DNA from: Akkermansiaceae bacterium
GTDB lineage: Bacteria; Verrucomicrobiota; Verrucomicrobiia; Verrucomicrobiales; Akkermansiaceae
Direction: 5' to 3'
NCBI GenBank assembly: GCA_903908495.1
Contig: CAIVSK010000403.1
Span: 1-60,478, forward strand
DNA: 60,478 bases
The translations under genes and the position numbers were made by a program. Below are positions 7,445 to 15,499 of the stretch, in pieces; the stretch's first letter is position 1; every line of letters begins with the position of its first letter. The notes beneath the pieces were generated by a model, which made no database searches, was not told the origin of the DNA, and was given only the letters and a program-made list of their open reading frames with translations.

Positions 7445-9016
7445 CTATTTGGGAGCTTTGACTGGCTTCGTGGTGGCGCTGGCGGGCTTGGTATCCGCCG
7501 CTTTGGCCGGCTTGGTGGCGTCGGGCTTGGGCTCGGTCGGTTTGCCGGATTTGATGGCTTCGAGGGCTTTAACGCCGGCGGCGCGTTGTTTGTCGTCGAA
7601 CTTGTCGACCAGATCGCCGGCGAATTTTTTCGCGGTCTCTTCGCCGCGCTCGGCAGCGAGGGTGGCCAGCGCCCAGGCTTTTGGCAGGTCGGCGGCGACG
7701 CCGGATCCCTTGGAATAGAGGCGGGCGAGGGCGAGGGTTGCGCCGGCATGCCCTTGATTGGCTGCCAGTGAGTAGAGTTGGCCGGCATTGGCCATGTTTT
7801 GTGGCACGCCAGCACCTTGTTCGAAGAGGGCACCCAGGTTGTTTTGGGCGAGGGCCATGCCGCCTTGGGCGGCGCGGGTGAGCCAAGCGACGCCTGCGGG
7901 TGCATCGGCGGCGGCGAGTTTGCCGGAGAGGTAGAGCAGGCCGAGTTCGTTTTGGGCTTCGAGCAGGCCGCCGGTAGCGGCGGACAGCAGGTGGCCATAG
8001 CCGAGGAGCATGTCCGGCTTGTCGGCGGAGAGGCCCTTGACGGCGAGGCGGTAGTGGGCCATCGGGCTGCCCGCTTTGGCGGCGCTTTCAAGCAGGCTGG
8101 TGCCGCGTGAGGGATCTTTGTCGGTGCCCTTGCCTTCGGTGTAGGCATCGGCGGCGCGCAGGATGCAATCGACCTGGCCGGCATCCTTACCCCGCTCGTA
8201 GAGGGCGAGGGCGGCTTTGGGATCTTTTTTGACGTTTTCCTCGAAGTCGCCGAGGGCGAGGTAGGCGGAGTATTCCTTGGCCTCGATGGCTTTCTTGAGC
8301 CACTCGCGGCCATCTTTCTCATTGCGGTTGTCCTTGTCGCCATTCAGCAAGCGGGAGCCAAGGGCCACCATCGAGGGTGCGTCGCCGAGGCCGGCGGCTT
8401 TGGAATAGAAGCCGAGGGCAGTCTTGGCGTCTTTTTTGTCGGCGAATCCGAATTGGCCTTCATACAGGCGGGCGAGGAGGAGCAGTGAGGGCACGTCACC
8501 GGCGGTGGCTGCCTGATTCCACCAAAAGACGGTCTTGTCGAAGTCGGCTTCCTTGCTGAGGCGGCCGCGAAGGTAGGCTTCGCCCAGGATGCGGCCGGCG
8601 ACGGCGGGATCGTCTTTGGAGGCCTTTTCGAGGGCTTCGCGGGCTTGGCTGCGTTCGGTCTCGTCTTCGGAGGCGAGCAGGATGAAGGACAGGCGGTAGA
8701 TGGAATCCTTGTGGCCGGTGGCAGCGGCTTTGCGGTAGTTTTCAAGGGCCAATTCGCGTGACGCTTCCAGTCCCTGGCCGGTTTCATAGCCGTATCCCAT
8801 CAGATAGAGGGCGTCGGCGTTGCCCTTTTCAGCAAGCGGCTTGGCCAGTTCGATGGCCTTGGCATGGCGGCCCTCGCGGAACGCTGTGAGAGCTTCCTTG
8901 GCGGGGCTGTCGGCCTCGCCGGAAAGCGCCTCAGTGCCTCCCACGGGTAGGGAGACCGCGGCTTGCAGTTGGGCGGTGAGGATGATGGAGCAAAGCGACA
9001 ACAGCGTGAACTTCAT
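7445..9016 (-). CDS. Secreted Sel1-repeat (TPR-like) protein
   Basis: A 523-residue protein with a signal peptide (MKFTLLSLCSIILTAQLQAAVS) and then about eleven Sel1-like helical repeats of 36 or so residues, with recurring signatures such as ALYLMGYGYETGQGL, LLLARLYEGQ, AQNNLGALFEQGAGV and TLALARLYSKGSGV. A Lys/Pro/Ala/Thr-rich tail (about the last 45 residues) follows. Sel1 repeats act as protein-binding scaffolds, and the signal peptide places this one in the periplasm or outside. The upstream in-frame ATG at 9022 is an alternative start; the one at 9016 gives a standard signal peptide. No partner gene is evident; it lies between purN and the dehydroquinate synthase-like gene on the same strand. 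Confidence 0.82.
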   Translation of the reverse strand: MKFTLLSLCSIILTAQLQAAVSLPVGGTEALSGEADSPAKEALTAFREGRHAKAIELAKPLAEKGNADALYLMGYGYETGQGLEASRELALENYRKAAATGHKDSIYRLSFILLASEDETERSQAREALEKASKDDPAVAGRILGEAYLRGRLSKEADFDKTVFWWNQAATAGDVPSLLLLARLYEGQFGFADKKDAKTALGFYSKAAGLGDAPSMVALGSRLLNGDKDNRNEKDGREWLKKAIEAKEYSAYLALGDFEENVKKDPKAALALYERGKDAGQVDCILRAADAYTEGKGTDKDPSRGTSLLESAAKAGSPMAHYRLAVKGLSADKPDMLLGYGHLLSAATGGLLEAQNELGLLYLSGKLAAADAPAGVAWLTRAAQGGMALAQNNLGALFEQGAGVPQNMANAGQLYSLAANQGHAGATLALARLYSKGSGVAADLPKAWALATLAAERGEETAKKFAGDLVDKFDDKQRAAGVKALEAIKSGKPTEPKPDATKPAKAADTKPASATTKPVKAPK

Positions 9017-9116
9017 AAGCATGCGCTGAGGCTAGGCGGGGTGATCTGCGCTGGCAAGGGGGAATTTTGAAATATTGCGAGGGCAGGGGGCTGAAAACCG
9101 CAGTTTTGGAGCTAGG

Positions 9117-10268
9117 TCAGAATGGTTTGGCCGAGTGCTGGCGGAGTTCATCGATGCACTGGTCGAGGAGGGCTTCGTCCAGGTTGTGGACGTTGACGCC
9201 TACCCCGATGTCCTGCAAGAGCAGCACCGTGAGTTGGCCGCCCAAGTGTTCGCGAAACTCGTCCAGGCCGGCGAAGATGAGGCGGCGGCCGGCGGCGTCG
9301 CGCCAGTCGAGGGCCGGATGGTAAATGGCCAGTTGGAGGGTATCGAGGACCCGCAGGACGCGCGCGGCGGAGGCTGGGGCGAGCAGGCCGCAGCGCGCGG
9401 AATAGAGCGTGTCGAGCGCCAGTCCGGTGGCGACGGCGGGAGCGTGGGGAAGTTCGTAGGCCGTGAGTGCCTCCAGTTTGTGGGCCGCCCAGTGGCCGAA
9501 ATCGAGCGGCCGGCTCGAGCCGGATTCAAACGCATCGCCGCTATTGGCGATGTGGCGTGCGTGCAGCATCGCGGAGCGTTCGACACAGGTCTCGATGCTT
9601 GCCGGTTCGAGCGCCGCCAGCGCGGGCAGGTGGGCCTCGATCCAGGCAAAGAATGGTGGGTCCTTGACCAAGGCGACCTTGACCGCCTCGATCAAGCCGG
9701 CGCGGCAGATTGCCGGTTGCTGGCTGTGGAGGAACTCGAAATCGTTGATGACGGCAAACGGCACGGCGAAGGCTCCAATCCAGTTTTTTTTGCCGTAGCC
9801 ATTGATGGCGCATTTCACGCCGACACCGCTATCGTCTTGGGATAGGGTGGTGGTGGGGAAGCGCAGCAGTCGAACGCCGCGGTGCGCGGTGGCTGCGGCG
9901 AAGCCGACGGCATCCAGAAACGCGCCACCGCCAATGGCCAGCGCGTAGGAATGGCGGTCGATGTGGGCCTGGTCGAGCGCGTCCCAGACCCGGCGGACCA
10001 GTGAATCATCGCCCTTGGCAGCCTCGCCACCTGGCAACACTGCGAGGCCGCAGAAATCCACATCGAGCTCCGCGAAGTAGGCATGCACGGCATCGACCAA
10101 GCCGGGCCAGATGGCGGCGACGGTTTGTTCGACGAAGGCGTAGGCGCGGCGGCCCCCTCCCTCGCGCAAGATCGTTGCCAGTTCCTGATTGTCAGGCGCG
10201 AAGGCATTTCGCGTGAAAACGATACGGTGCTTGAAAAGAACGGGAATTTGGAAATCGTGGCGGGACAT
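9117..10268 (-). CDS. 3-dehydroquinate synthase-like sugar-phosphate cyclase, EboD-like
   Basis: A 383-residue member of the dehydroquinate synthase superfamily. Visible are the NAD-binding block ALAIGGGAFLDAVGFAAATAHRGVRLLRFPTTTLSQDDSGVGVK, the Glu-containing GLIEAVK, and the metal-ligand regions RPLDFGHWAAHKLE and LPHAPAVATGLALD. The wording around these differs from housekeeping AroB (DSGVGVKCAINGYGKKNWIGAF instead of DSSVGGKTG) and matches the EboD-type branch found in eboABCDEF clusters. No other ebo gene is in this window. The start at 10268 (MSRHDFQIPV) leaves a 67-bp divergent gap to the NUDIX gene; the frame extends upstream into that gene. The exact substrate is uncertain. Confidence 0.72.
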   Translation of the reverse strand: MSRHDFQIPVLFKHRIVFTRNAFAPDNQELATILREGGGRRAYAFVEQTVAAIWPGLVDAVHAYFAELDVDFCGLAVLPGGEAAKGDDSLVRRVWDALDQAHIDRHSYALAIGGGAFLDAVGFAAATAHRGVRLLRFPTTTLSQDDSGVGVKCAINGYGKKNWIGAFAVPFAVINDFEFLHSQQPAICRAGLIEAVKVALVKDPPFFAWIEAHLPALAALEPASIETCVERSAMLHARHIANSGDAFESGSSRPLDFGHWAAHKLEALTAYELPHAPAVATGLALDTLYSARCGLLAPASAARVLRVLDTLQLAIYHPALDWRDAAGRRLIFAGLDEFREHLGGQLTVLLLQDIGVGVNVHNLDEALLDQCIDELRQHSAKPF

Positions 10269-10335
10269 TAGCGCAAGGGATAGGTAGCGATTTTTGTGCC
10301 GTTGCGCCATTGTTTGTTTGAACCAATTAGAAATC

Positions 10336-10854
10336 ATGCCCCATCCCGAGAAACTTTTCGAAACCCGCTGGCTTGCTCTCTATCGGAGCGGTCGGTGGGA
10401 TTATGTGTGCCGCCCGCAGGCGGACGTTTGCGTCGGCATCCTCGCCATCACGCCGGAAAGCGAAATTGTGCTCGTCGAGCAATACCGCATCCCGGTGCGG
10501 CGGCGGGTGATTGAGATTCCGGCGGGCTTGGTGGGCGATGAGGTCGAGTACCTTGGTGAATCGCTGGCCGAGACGGCGCGGCGCGAATTGCTGGAAGAGA
10601 CCGGTTACCGGGCGGAGGTGGTGACGGAGTTGCTGCGCACGCCCACCTCGGCGGGGATGACATCGGAGTTTATTCACCTGTTTCATGCCACCGGGCTGAG
10701 CCGGGAGCATGCCGGGGGCGGCACGGGAGGGGAGGACATCACCGTCCATCAGGTGCCGCTAGCGGGCCTCCGCGAATGGCTGGTCCAGCGCGAGGCGGAG
10801 GGCTTGGTCATCGATTTCAAGATCCTAGCCGCCCTGTGGATGGCAGGATTGTGA
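10336..10854 (+). CDS. NUDIX hydrolase, ADP-ribose pyrophosphatase-like
   Basis: A 172-residue cytoplasmic hydrolase. The NUDIX box reads GESLAETARRELLEETGY with the REL-EE-G core intact, preceded by IPAGLVGDE, the usual ADP-ribose pyrophosphatase context (EIPAGLVDEGE-type). The N-terminal WLALYRSGRWDYVCRP strand and VLVEQYRIPVRRRVIE are also typical of this branch. The likely reaction is cleavage of ADP-ribose to AMP and ribose 5-phosphate, but substrate choice cannot be read from sequence. The start at 10336 follows AATTAGAAATC; upstream in-frame codons from 10294 overlap the divergent gene and look non-conserved. Confidence 0.85.
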   Translation: MPHPEKLFETRWLALYRSGRWDYVCRPQADVCVGILAITPESEIVLVEQYRIPVRRRVIEIPAGLVGDEVEYLGESLAETARRELLEETGYRAEVVTELLRTPTSAGMTSEFIHLFHATGLSREHAGGGTGGEDITVHQVPLAGLREWLVQREAEGLVIDFKILAALWMAGL

Positions 10855-10879
10855 AGCGGGAAGAGCGCAGGATCCTTAG

Positions 10880-11251
10880 TTAACCGAGACTGTTGTCGGG
10901 GCTCTCCATGGTTGCAGGCAGGGCGAGCGACAGCAGCACGCAGAGGCCGGTGAGCAACAGCACGACCCAGCGTGTCGGGTCTTGTTCAAGCACCTTGGCG
11001 AAGTAGAAATAGGCGTTTTGTTGCGGCGATGAAAACACCAGCGCCGGGAAGGTGAGGATTGAGCAAAACAGGAGCGAGGGCGCGCACATGACCATCATTG
11101 CCGCCGCGCATTTCACGCTGATCTGCGAGGTGACCAATACGGCGGGGCCGCTGATGAAGATGAGCTTGAGAAGCCCCAGTGCACGGGAAAAACCGTGTCC
11201 TGCGGCGGGTTGAGGCACATAGGCCCAGGGGGATGAGGGGATTGTTGTCAT
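10880..11251 (-). CDS. Small integral membrane protein of unknown function
   Basis: A 123-residue protein (start MTTIPSSPWAYVP at 11251) with about three hydrophobic segments: LGLLKLIFISGPAVLVTSQ, AAAMMVMCAPSLLFCSILTFPALVF, and WVVLLLTGLCVLLSLALPA. No family is recognised. The upstream ATG at 11275 would start only 3 bases after the predicted -10 hexamer at 11279-11284, so the ATG at 11251 is preferred. Its promoter shares the GTATTTTT core with the pilus, cassette and kinase promoters in this window, which hints that it belongs to the same regulon. Confidence 0.6.
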   Translation of the reverse strand: MTTIPSSPWAYVPQPAAGHGFSRALGLLKLIFISGPAVLVTSQISVKCAAAMMVMCAPSLLFCSILTFPALVFSSPQQNAYFYFAKVLEQDPTRWVVLLLTGLCVLLSLALPATMESPDNSLG

Positions 11252-11278
11252 GGGATCGTTGTCGTGCGACTGCATTGA

Positions 11279-11307
11279 CTAATACGCAAAAATACTGACG
11301 CACGCAA
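11279..11307 (-). promoter_or_regulatory. Predicted promoter of the small membrane protein gene (shared-core motif, site 1)
   Basis: On the minus strand: -35 TTGCGT (11302-11307), a 17-bp spacer, -10 TATTAG (11279-11284). Spacer positions 7-17 read GTATTTTTGCG, in the same register as four other sites in the window. Confidence 0.55.
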
Positions 11308-11344
11308 GAAATATTTTCGCAATTAAGTATTTTTCTCAGTATTT
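11290..11344. repeat. Perfect 9-bp inverted repeat in the 11.3 kb intergenic region
   Basis: AAATACTGA (11290-11298) and TCAGTATTT (11336-11344) are exact inverted repeats with a 37-bp AT-rich interval. One arm lies inside the predicted promoter spacer, so it may be an operator pair or a hairpin. Confidence 0.5.
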
Positions 11345-11546
11345 CTGCGAATTTGAGGTTTGGAGCCTGGGTGGGGTGATTTTGGGGGGCGAGCAGGACT
11401 GCGACGCGAGTCGGCGGGTGCAGGGGATCAGGAGCGAATCGGCTGGGATGGCGGGCATTGGCAGCGGAGGGCGCGTCGGTTGGCACGGTGCGACGGGATA
11501 TTATTCCGGGCGTGACTTGGCGGCGGGGTGGGTGCAGGCTGCGCGG

Positions 11547-12338
11547 GTGTCCGAGGCAGCTTCCTTGCAACATCGATTTGGCGGTATCGCGCGGCTGTAT
11601 GGTCAGCCGGCGTTGGAGCGGTTTTTGACGGCCCGCGTGGCGATCATTGGCATCGGCGGGGTTGGCTCATGGGCGGTGGAGGCGCTGGCCCGTTCGGGAG
11701 TGGGTCATCTGACGCTGGTGGATCTGGATGAAATCTGCGTGAGTAACGTCAATCGCCAGCTGCACGCGATGGACGGCCAGATCGGGCGCCAGAAGACCGA
11801 GGCAATGGCCGAGCGGGTGCGGGCGATTCATCCGGGCTGCGAGGTTGCTGTGGTGCAGGCGTTTTTCAACGCGAGGACCGCCGCGACGATATTGGACGAG
11901 GGATTCGACGTGTTGCTGGACGCCATTGATTCCACCCGCCACAAGGCGCTGCTGCTGGCGGAGTGCCGGCAGCGCGGGATCTTTGCCGTGACCTGCGGCG
12001 GGGCCGGAGGGCGGCGCGACCCGACGCGCATCCGGGTGGCTGACCTGGCGCACAGCGGCAAGGATCCGCTGTTGCTGCAATTGCGGCGTTGCCTGCGCAA
12101 TGACCATGGATTTCCCAAAGTCCCTCAGCACGAGGATCCCGTGGCCTTGGGTATTGATGCGGTCTTTTCCGATGAGCCGCCGGTCTATGCCCAATGCGAC
12201 GGCAGCGTGTCCCACGCGCGGCCGGAGGCGGCGGAGGCGCGGCTCAACTGTGCCTCGGGCTTGGGCACTGCCAGTCATGTGACCGCTTGTTTCGGGCTCA
12301 TCGCCGCCGGTCGGGTGTTGGAGCGCCTGGCGAAGTAA
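11547..12338 (+). CDS. tcdA: tRNA threonylcarbamoyladenosine dehydratase
   Basis: A 263-residue E1-like enzyme that cyclises the N6-threonylcarbamoyl group of t6A37 in tRNA, using ATP. Visible are HRFGGIARLYGQPAL at the N-terminus, the nucleotide-binding loop VAIIGIGGVGSWAVEALARSG, LVDLDEICVSNVNRQLHA, DAIDSTRHKALLL, and the C-terminal GLGTASHVTACFGLIAA. This order and length are those of TcdA/CsdL. The GTG at 11547 is chosen because it lies just before the conserved N-terminus; the frame runs further up to an ATG at 11376, but that extension is Gly/Arg-rich and non-conserved. It stands alone. Confidence 0.88.
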   Translation: MSEAASLQHRFGGIARLYGQPALERFLTARVAIIGIGGVGSWAVEALARSGVGHLTLVDLDEICVSNVNRQLHAMDGQIGRQKTEAMAERVRAIHPGCEVAVVQAFFNARTAATILDEGFDVLLDAIDSTRHKALLLAECRQRGIFAVTCGGAGGRRDPTRIRVADLAHSGKDPLLLQLRRCLRNDHGFPKVPQHEDPVALGIDAVFSDEPPVYAQCDGSVSHARPEAAEARLNCASGLGTASHVTACFGLIAAGRVLERLAK

Positions 12339-12360
12339 CGATCGGCCCGGCGTGGCGGGA

Positions 12361-12408
12361 GCGAGCCAAAGCGGTGTCGCGTTGCGCTTGCCACCGCAGT
12401 CCATGCCA
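12361..12408 (-). repeat. Dispersed intergenic repeat, copy 1 (CGGKR-ATPLW type)
   Basis: Read on the minus strand this is CATGGACTGCGGTGGCAAG, then CGCAACGCGACACCGC and TTTGGCTCGC. A diverged copy lies at 28705-28751. The translation M(D/E)CGGK is a motif I recall from many spurious verrucomicrobial and related ORFs, so the DNA itself is the repeat unit. Confidence 0.5.
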
Positions 12409-12441
12409 TGGCGGCCCATGCTCTTGCTGGGGCCGTGACGC

Positions 12442-12472
12442 AAAAAAGCGACCCCGCCGAGGAGGGGTCGCT
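12442..12472 (-). terminator. Rho-independent terminator of rpmJ
   Basis: On the minus strand AGCGACCCC (arms 12464-12472 and 12447-12455) forms a 9-bp perfect GC-rich stem with an 8-base loop followed by a run of six T (12442-12447). It lies 21 bp after the rpmJ stop codon. Confidence 0.9.
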
Positions 12473-12493
12473 GATAAAAGAACGATGGGTGGC

Positions 12494-12655
12494 TTACAGC
12501 CCCTTTTTGGAGAGCCGGGTGCCGGGGGTGGCACCTTGGCGGGCCTTGAATTTAGGGTTGGACTTGCAAATGACGTAGACCGTGCCCTTGCGCTTGACAA
12601 CTTGGCAATCGGCATGGCGGCGCTTGGCAGAGGCCAGGGAGGAAAGAACTTTCAT
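12494..12655 (-). CDS. rpmJ: 50S ribosomal protein L36
   Basis: A 53-residue protein beginning [18 protein letters not shown] and continuing [23 protein letters not shown], the unmistakable L36 sequence. The family's Cys/His zinc ligands are only partly kept: the visible Cys are in HADCQ and VICKSN, so this looks like the variant (zinc-reduced) form. A C-terminal extension of about 13 residues ([12 protein letters not shown]) goes past the usual end. It is isolated from other ribosomal protein genes, lacks a Shine-Dalgarno, and has its own strong terminator, consistent with a single-gene transcript. Confidence 0.95.
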   Translation of the reverse strand: MKVLSSLASAKRRHADCQVVKRKGTVYVICKSNPKFKARQGATPGTRLSKKGL

Positions 12656-12701
12656 GGGACGAAATAGGGGGAGGAAGATTGAAACTGCAAGGCCGATAAG
12701 C

Positions 12702-12731
12702 GACCGGGGGGCAAAGGCTAGCCTCCCGGTC
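12702..12731. repeat. GC-rich inverted repeat between rpmJ and the lipoprotein gene
   Basis: GACCGGG (12702-12708) and CCCGGTC (12725-12731) are exact inverted repeats, extended by a further near-match of GG/CC. It lies 35 bp after the stop of the lipoprotein gene, so it may end that transcript, but no T-run follows on the minus strand. Confidence 0.4.
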
Positions 12732-12766
12732 CCCCTTGTAAAGCCGTTTTTGCGGATTTTTTCAGA

Positions 12767-13585
12767 TTACTTCAGCTTGATGGTGATTTGCTTTTGGGTT
12801 TCGAGTCTGACGCCTTTGAAATCCTTGAGTGCTTCCATGGCCTTGGCTGGATCTTTCTGATCGACGCCCTGAAGCTTCTTGAAGGCCGCCGGGTTCTCCA
12901 TGACCTTGCCCATGTCCATCTCCATGAGGGTGACGGTGTTGCCATCCACGTGGGTGGCGGTGGTGGTGGCAATGCCGGGTTCAGCCACCAGTTTGAGGCT
13001 TATTTTCATGTCGCCCATCATTTGTTTCATCATCGGCTCCATGCCCTCGCCGCCGAGGTCGGGGGCTCCGATTTGAGCTTTGTCGACGGCGGGGATTTCC
13101 GATTTATCGCGGTCGGGATTGGTGATGGTGAGCAGGCCGTCGGCATACTGGAAGGTGGTCGGTTGGGTCTTTGGCGCTGCGGCCTCAGGGGCACCGGGCA
13201 TCTTGGGCATGGCGTCCTGCAAGCCGCTGCCGGGGGCGAGTTTCAGCTTGTTGATGTCGGCAAAATGAAAGGTGGCGCGGGCCCCCTTGTTGCCGTTGAC
13301 TTCAATGGCTTCGACCTTGTTCACGGTGACGCCTTCGCCGAGGGCGGTGGCACGGGCTTTCGCCTTGTCAGGCGAGGCCATTTCCTTGAGTGGATCCTTG
13401 GCTTCGCCGCCGCCGAGAGCGCCCATTTGCTCCAGCATCGCGCTCATTTGGGCACCGAGAGTGGTCTCCTCGACGAGGGTGCCACTGCCGTCTTTGTTGA
13501 GATGGATGGTGGTGGCTTGTTGCAGACAACTGGGCAGCGCGAGGGCGGCCAGCAACGATACGAATGGCAGGGCTAGGCGTTTCAT
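12767..13585 (-). CDS. Predicted lipoprotein of unknown function
   Basis: A 272-residue protein with a lipoprotein signal peptide ending in LPSC (MKRLALPFVSLLAALALPSC; Cys at about residue 20 is the lipidation site). The mature part opens with a beta hairpin (TTIHLNKDGSGTLVEETTLG), which resembles the start of several bacterial lipoproteins in which a conserved KDGSG element precedes a two-domain beta-sandwich. The middle is Met-, Ala- and Lys-rich (AMLEQMGALGGGEAKDPLKEMASPDKAKA). It sits upstream of rpmJ on the same strand and divergent to the ABC genes. No family name can be given with confidence. Confidence 0.75.
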   Translation of the reverse strand: MKRLALPFVSLLAALALPSCLQQATTIHLNKDGSGTLVEETTLGAQMSAMLEQMGALGGGEAKDPLKEMASPDKAKARATALGEGVTVNKVEAIEVNGNKGARATFHFADINKLKLAPGSGLQDAMPKMPGAPEAAAPKTQPTTFQYADGLLTITNPDRDKSEIPAVDKAQIGAPDLGGEGMEPMMKQMMGDMKISLKLVAEPGIATTTATHVDGNTVTLMEMDMGKVMENPAAFKKLQGVDQKDPAKAMEALKDFKGVRLETQKQITIKLK

Positions 13586-13703
13586 GGTGATGGTAGGTTA
13601 GGTATGCAGTGGGGGAGCGCTGCGTTGGCGGGAATCCGTCCAAGGAATTGCAAGAATTTGCCCGTTGCAAGCCGCGCGCTCATCAGCCATCTTAGTGGCA
13701 GCG

Positions 13704-14564
13704 ATGGCCGATGCAACACCCGCGGTAGAAATTTGCGGACTGGTGAAGGATTTCAAAACCTCCTTTCGCCGTGAGATGTTGCGTGCCGTCGCCGGGGTGT
13801 CCATTCGCATTGAGGCCGGCGAGGTGTATGGCTTGATTGGCCCGAATGGGTCGGGCAAATCCACCACGATGAAGGCGCTGCTGGGCTTGGTGGCACCCAC
13901 GGCCGGGCACTGCGCGATTTTCGGTCAGGATTCGCTGGTGGTGGATTCGCGGCGGGATGTGGGGTTTTTGCCGGAAAACCCGTATTTTTACAAGCACCTG
14001 AGCGGCGCGGAAACCCTGCGTTTTTACGGCAAACTCTGCGGCATGCGCGGCCGGGTGCTCGAGCAGCGGGTCTCCGAGTTGCTGGCGCTGGTGGATCTGG
14101 AAAGCGCGCGGGACCGGCGGCTTGGCGGCTACTCCAAGGGCATGTTGCAGCGCATCGGGTTGGCCCAGGCGCTGGTGCAGGACCCCCGCCTGCTCATCCT
14201 TGACGAGCCGACCGCCGGGGTCGATCCGATCGGCTCGCGCCAAATCCGCGATCTCATCTTCAAGCTGCGCGAGCGCGGCATCACGGTGTTTCTCTGCTCT
14301 CATCTGTTAGAGCAAGTGCAGGAGGTGTGCGACCGGGTGGGGATCATTTTCCAGGGCAAAATGGTCAAGGAAGGTCGTTTGGAGGACTTGATAGCCATTG
14401 AGGATCAGACCGAAATCATCCTGCGCGATGCCAGCCCGGAGCTGATCGCCCGAATCACCGCGCTGGTGGCCAGCACCCCGGGGACCGAGTTGGTGCGCAG
14501 CGGCAAGCCGCGCACCACTCTGGAGCGCCTGTTCCTGCGCGAAACCCTCAGAGACGAACCATGA
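13704..14564 (+). CDS. ABC transporter ATP-binding protein
   Basis: A 286-residue ATPase. Walker A is GPNGSGKST, the signature is YSKGMLQR (a YSKGM variant of LSGGQ), Walker B is LLILDEPTAGVD, and the H-loop is CSHLLEQ. The C-terminal 70 residues form the extra domain seen in ATPases that pair with ABC-2 permeases (GldA/CcmA/NatA type). The ATG at 13704 (MADATPAVEI) is chosen over the one at 13665, which adds a non-conserved stretch. The stop overlaps the permease start by 4 bp (ATGA), so the two are translationally coupled. Confidence 0.93.
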   Translation: MADATPAVEICGLVKDFKTSFRREMLRAVAGVSIRIEAGEVYGLIGPNGSGKSTTMKALLGLVAPTAGHCAIFGQDSLVVDSRRDVGFLPENPYFYKHLSGAETLRFYGKLCGMRGRVLEQRVSELLALVDLESARDRRLGGYSKGMLQRIGLAQALVQDPRLLILDEPTAGVDPIGSRQIRDLIFKLRERGITVFLCSHLLEQVQEVCDRVGIIFQGKMVKEGRLEDLIAIEDQTEIILRDASPELIARITALVASTPGTELVRSGKPRTTLERLFLRETLRDEP

Positions 14565-15496
14565 GCCAGCACCCGGACAGCCCCGCCCGTTCCAATTCCG
14601 GCTCGCATTGCGGGCGGGTCTGGGTGATCGCCATGCACGCGTTCACCCAGTTGGTGCGGATGAAAGTGTTTTACTTTCTGGCGGTGTTCGCGGTCATCGC
14701 CATCGGCAGCAACTTCTTCGATCTGCCCCAACACACCGGCCCGGAAGTCAGCGGCATCGCCGTCCTGAGCTCGATCAAGAGCTGGTCGCTGGGCACCATG
14801 ACCTTGTTTTCGGTGGTGCTCGGGATCGTGGCCACCGCCCTGCTGCTGCCCAAGGATGTGGAAGACCGCACCTTGTACACGATTCTGGCCAAGCCGGTGC
14901 CGCGGGTCGATTATCTGGCGGGAAAATTGTTAGGTGTATTGTTGTTGGTGTTCGTATCGCTGGCGCTGATGGATGTGCTGATGAGCGCGGTGTTGCAAAT
15001 CCGCAGCTCGATGATCTTGAACCAGCAGATGGACTTCGCCCAGGGCCGCGGCTGGTCGGCGGCGGAAATCGCCTCGCTGCGGGGGGATATTCTCAGCCAA
15101 GGGGCCAACGCATCGTTGCAAGGCGCGGTGTTTGCGGTGTTCTTGCGCGCCTCGATCATGGCGTCGCTGGCGCTGCTCATTTCCACCTTCTCATCCAGCA
15201 CGCTTTTCACCAGCATCATCAGTTTCCTGATCTATTTCATCGGCCACTTCCAGGCGGACGCCCGCGCCATCTTCCTGGAAAGCGGTGCGGCCGGCACCGG
15301 GCCGGTGACCCGCGCGATCTCGCTGGTGGTGTCCTTGGTGCTGCCGGATTTCCAACTCTTCAATGTCATCGATGCGGTGATTGAAGGCCAGGCAATGCCA
15401 CTGTTGATCTTGGCGAAACTCACCGCCATCGGGTTGTTCTACGCGGTTTTCTACGTGATCGCGTCGTGGTTCATTTTCGCTGAAAAGGAGTTCTAA
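14561..15496 (+). CDS. ABC-2 type permease
   Basis: A 311-residue membrane protein with about six transmembrane segments: FYFLAVFAVIAIGS, TLFSVVLGIVATALLLP, LLGVLLLVFVSLALMDVLMS, FLRASIMASLALLIST, LFTSIISFLIYFIGH, and a C-terminal IGLFYAVFYVIASWF. LPKDVEDRTLYTILAKPVPRVDYLAGKLLG is typical of ABC-2 permeases (GldF/NatB-like), where the conserved E-R stretch between segments 2 and 3 contacts the ATPase. Coupled by a 4-bp overlap to the ATPase. The transported substrate is unknown. Confidence 0.87.
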   Translation: MSQHPDSPARSNSGSHCGRVWVIAMHAFTQLVRMKVFYFLAVFAVIAIGSNFFDLPQHTGPEVSGIAVLSSIKSWSLGTMTLFSVVLGIVATALLLPKDVEDRTLYTILAKPVPRVDYLAGKLLGVLLLVFVSLALMDVLMSAVLQIRSSMILNQQMDFAQGRGWSAAEIASLRGDILSQGANASLQGAVFAVFLRASIMASLALLISTFSSSTLFTSIISFLIYFIGHFQADARAIFLESGAAGTGPVTRAISLVVSLVLPDFQLFNVIDAVIEGQAMPLLILAKLTAIGLFYAVFYVIASWFIFAEKEF

Positions 15497-15499
15497 CCC

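Noticed and set aside
13990-14000. GTATTTTTAC string in plus strand at 13.99 kb
   Set aside because: It lies in the ABC ATPase coding sequence (PYFYKHLSG) and has no -35 or -10 at the right distance.
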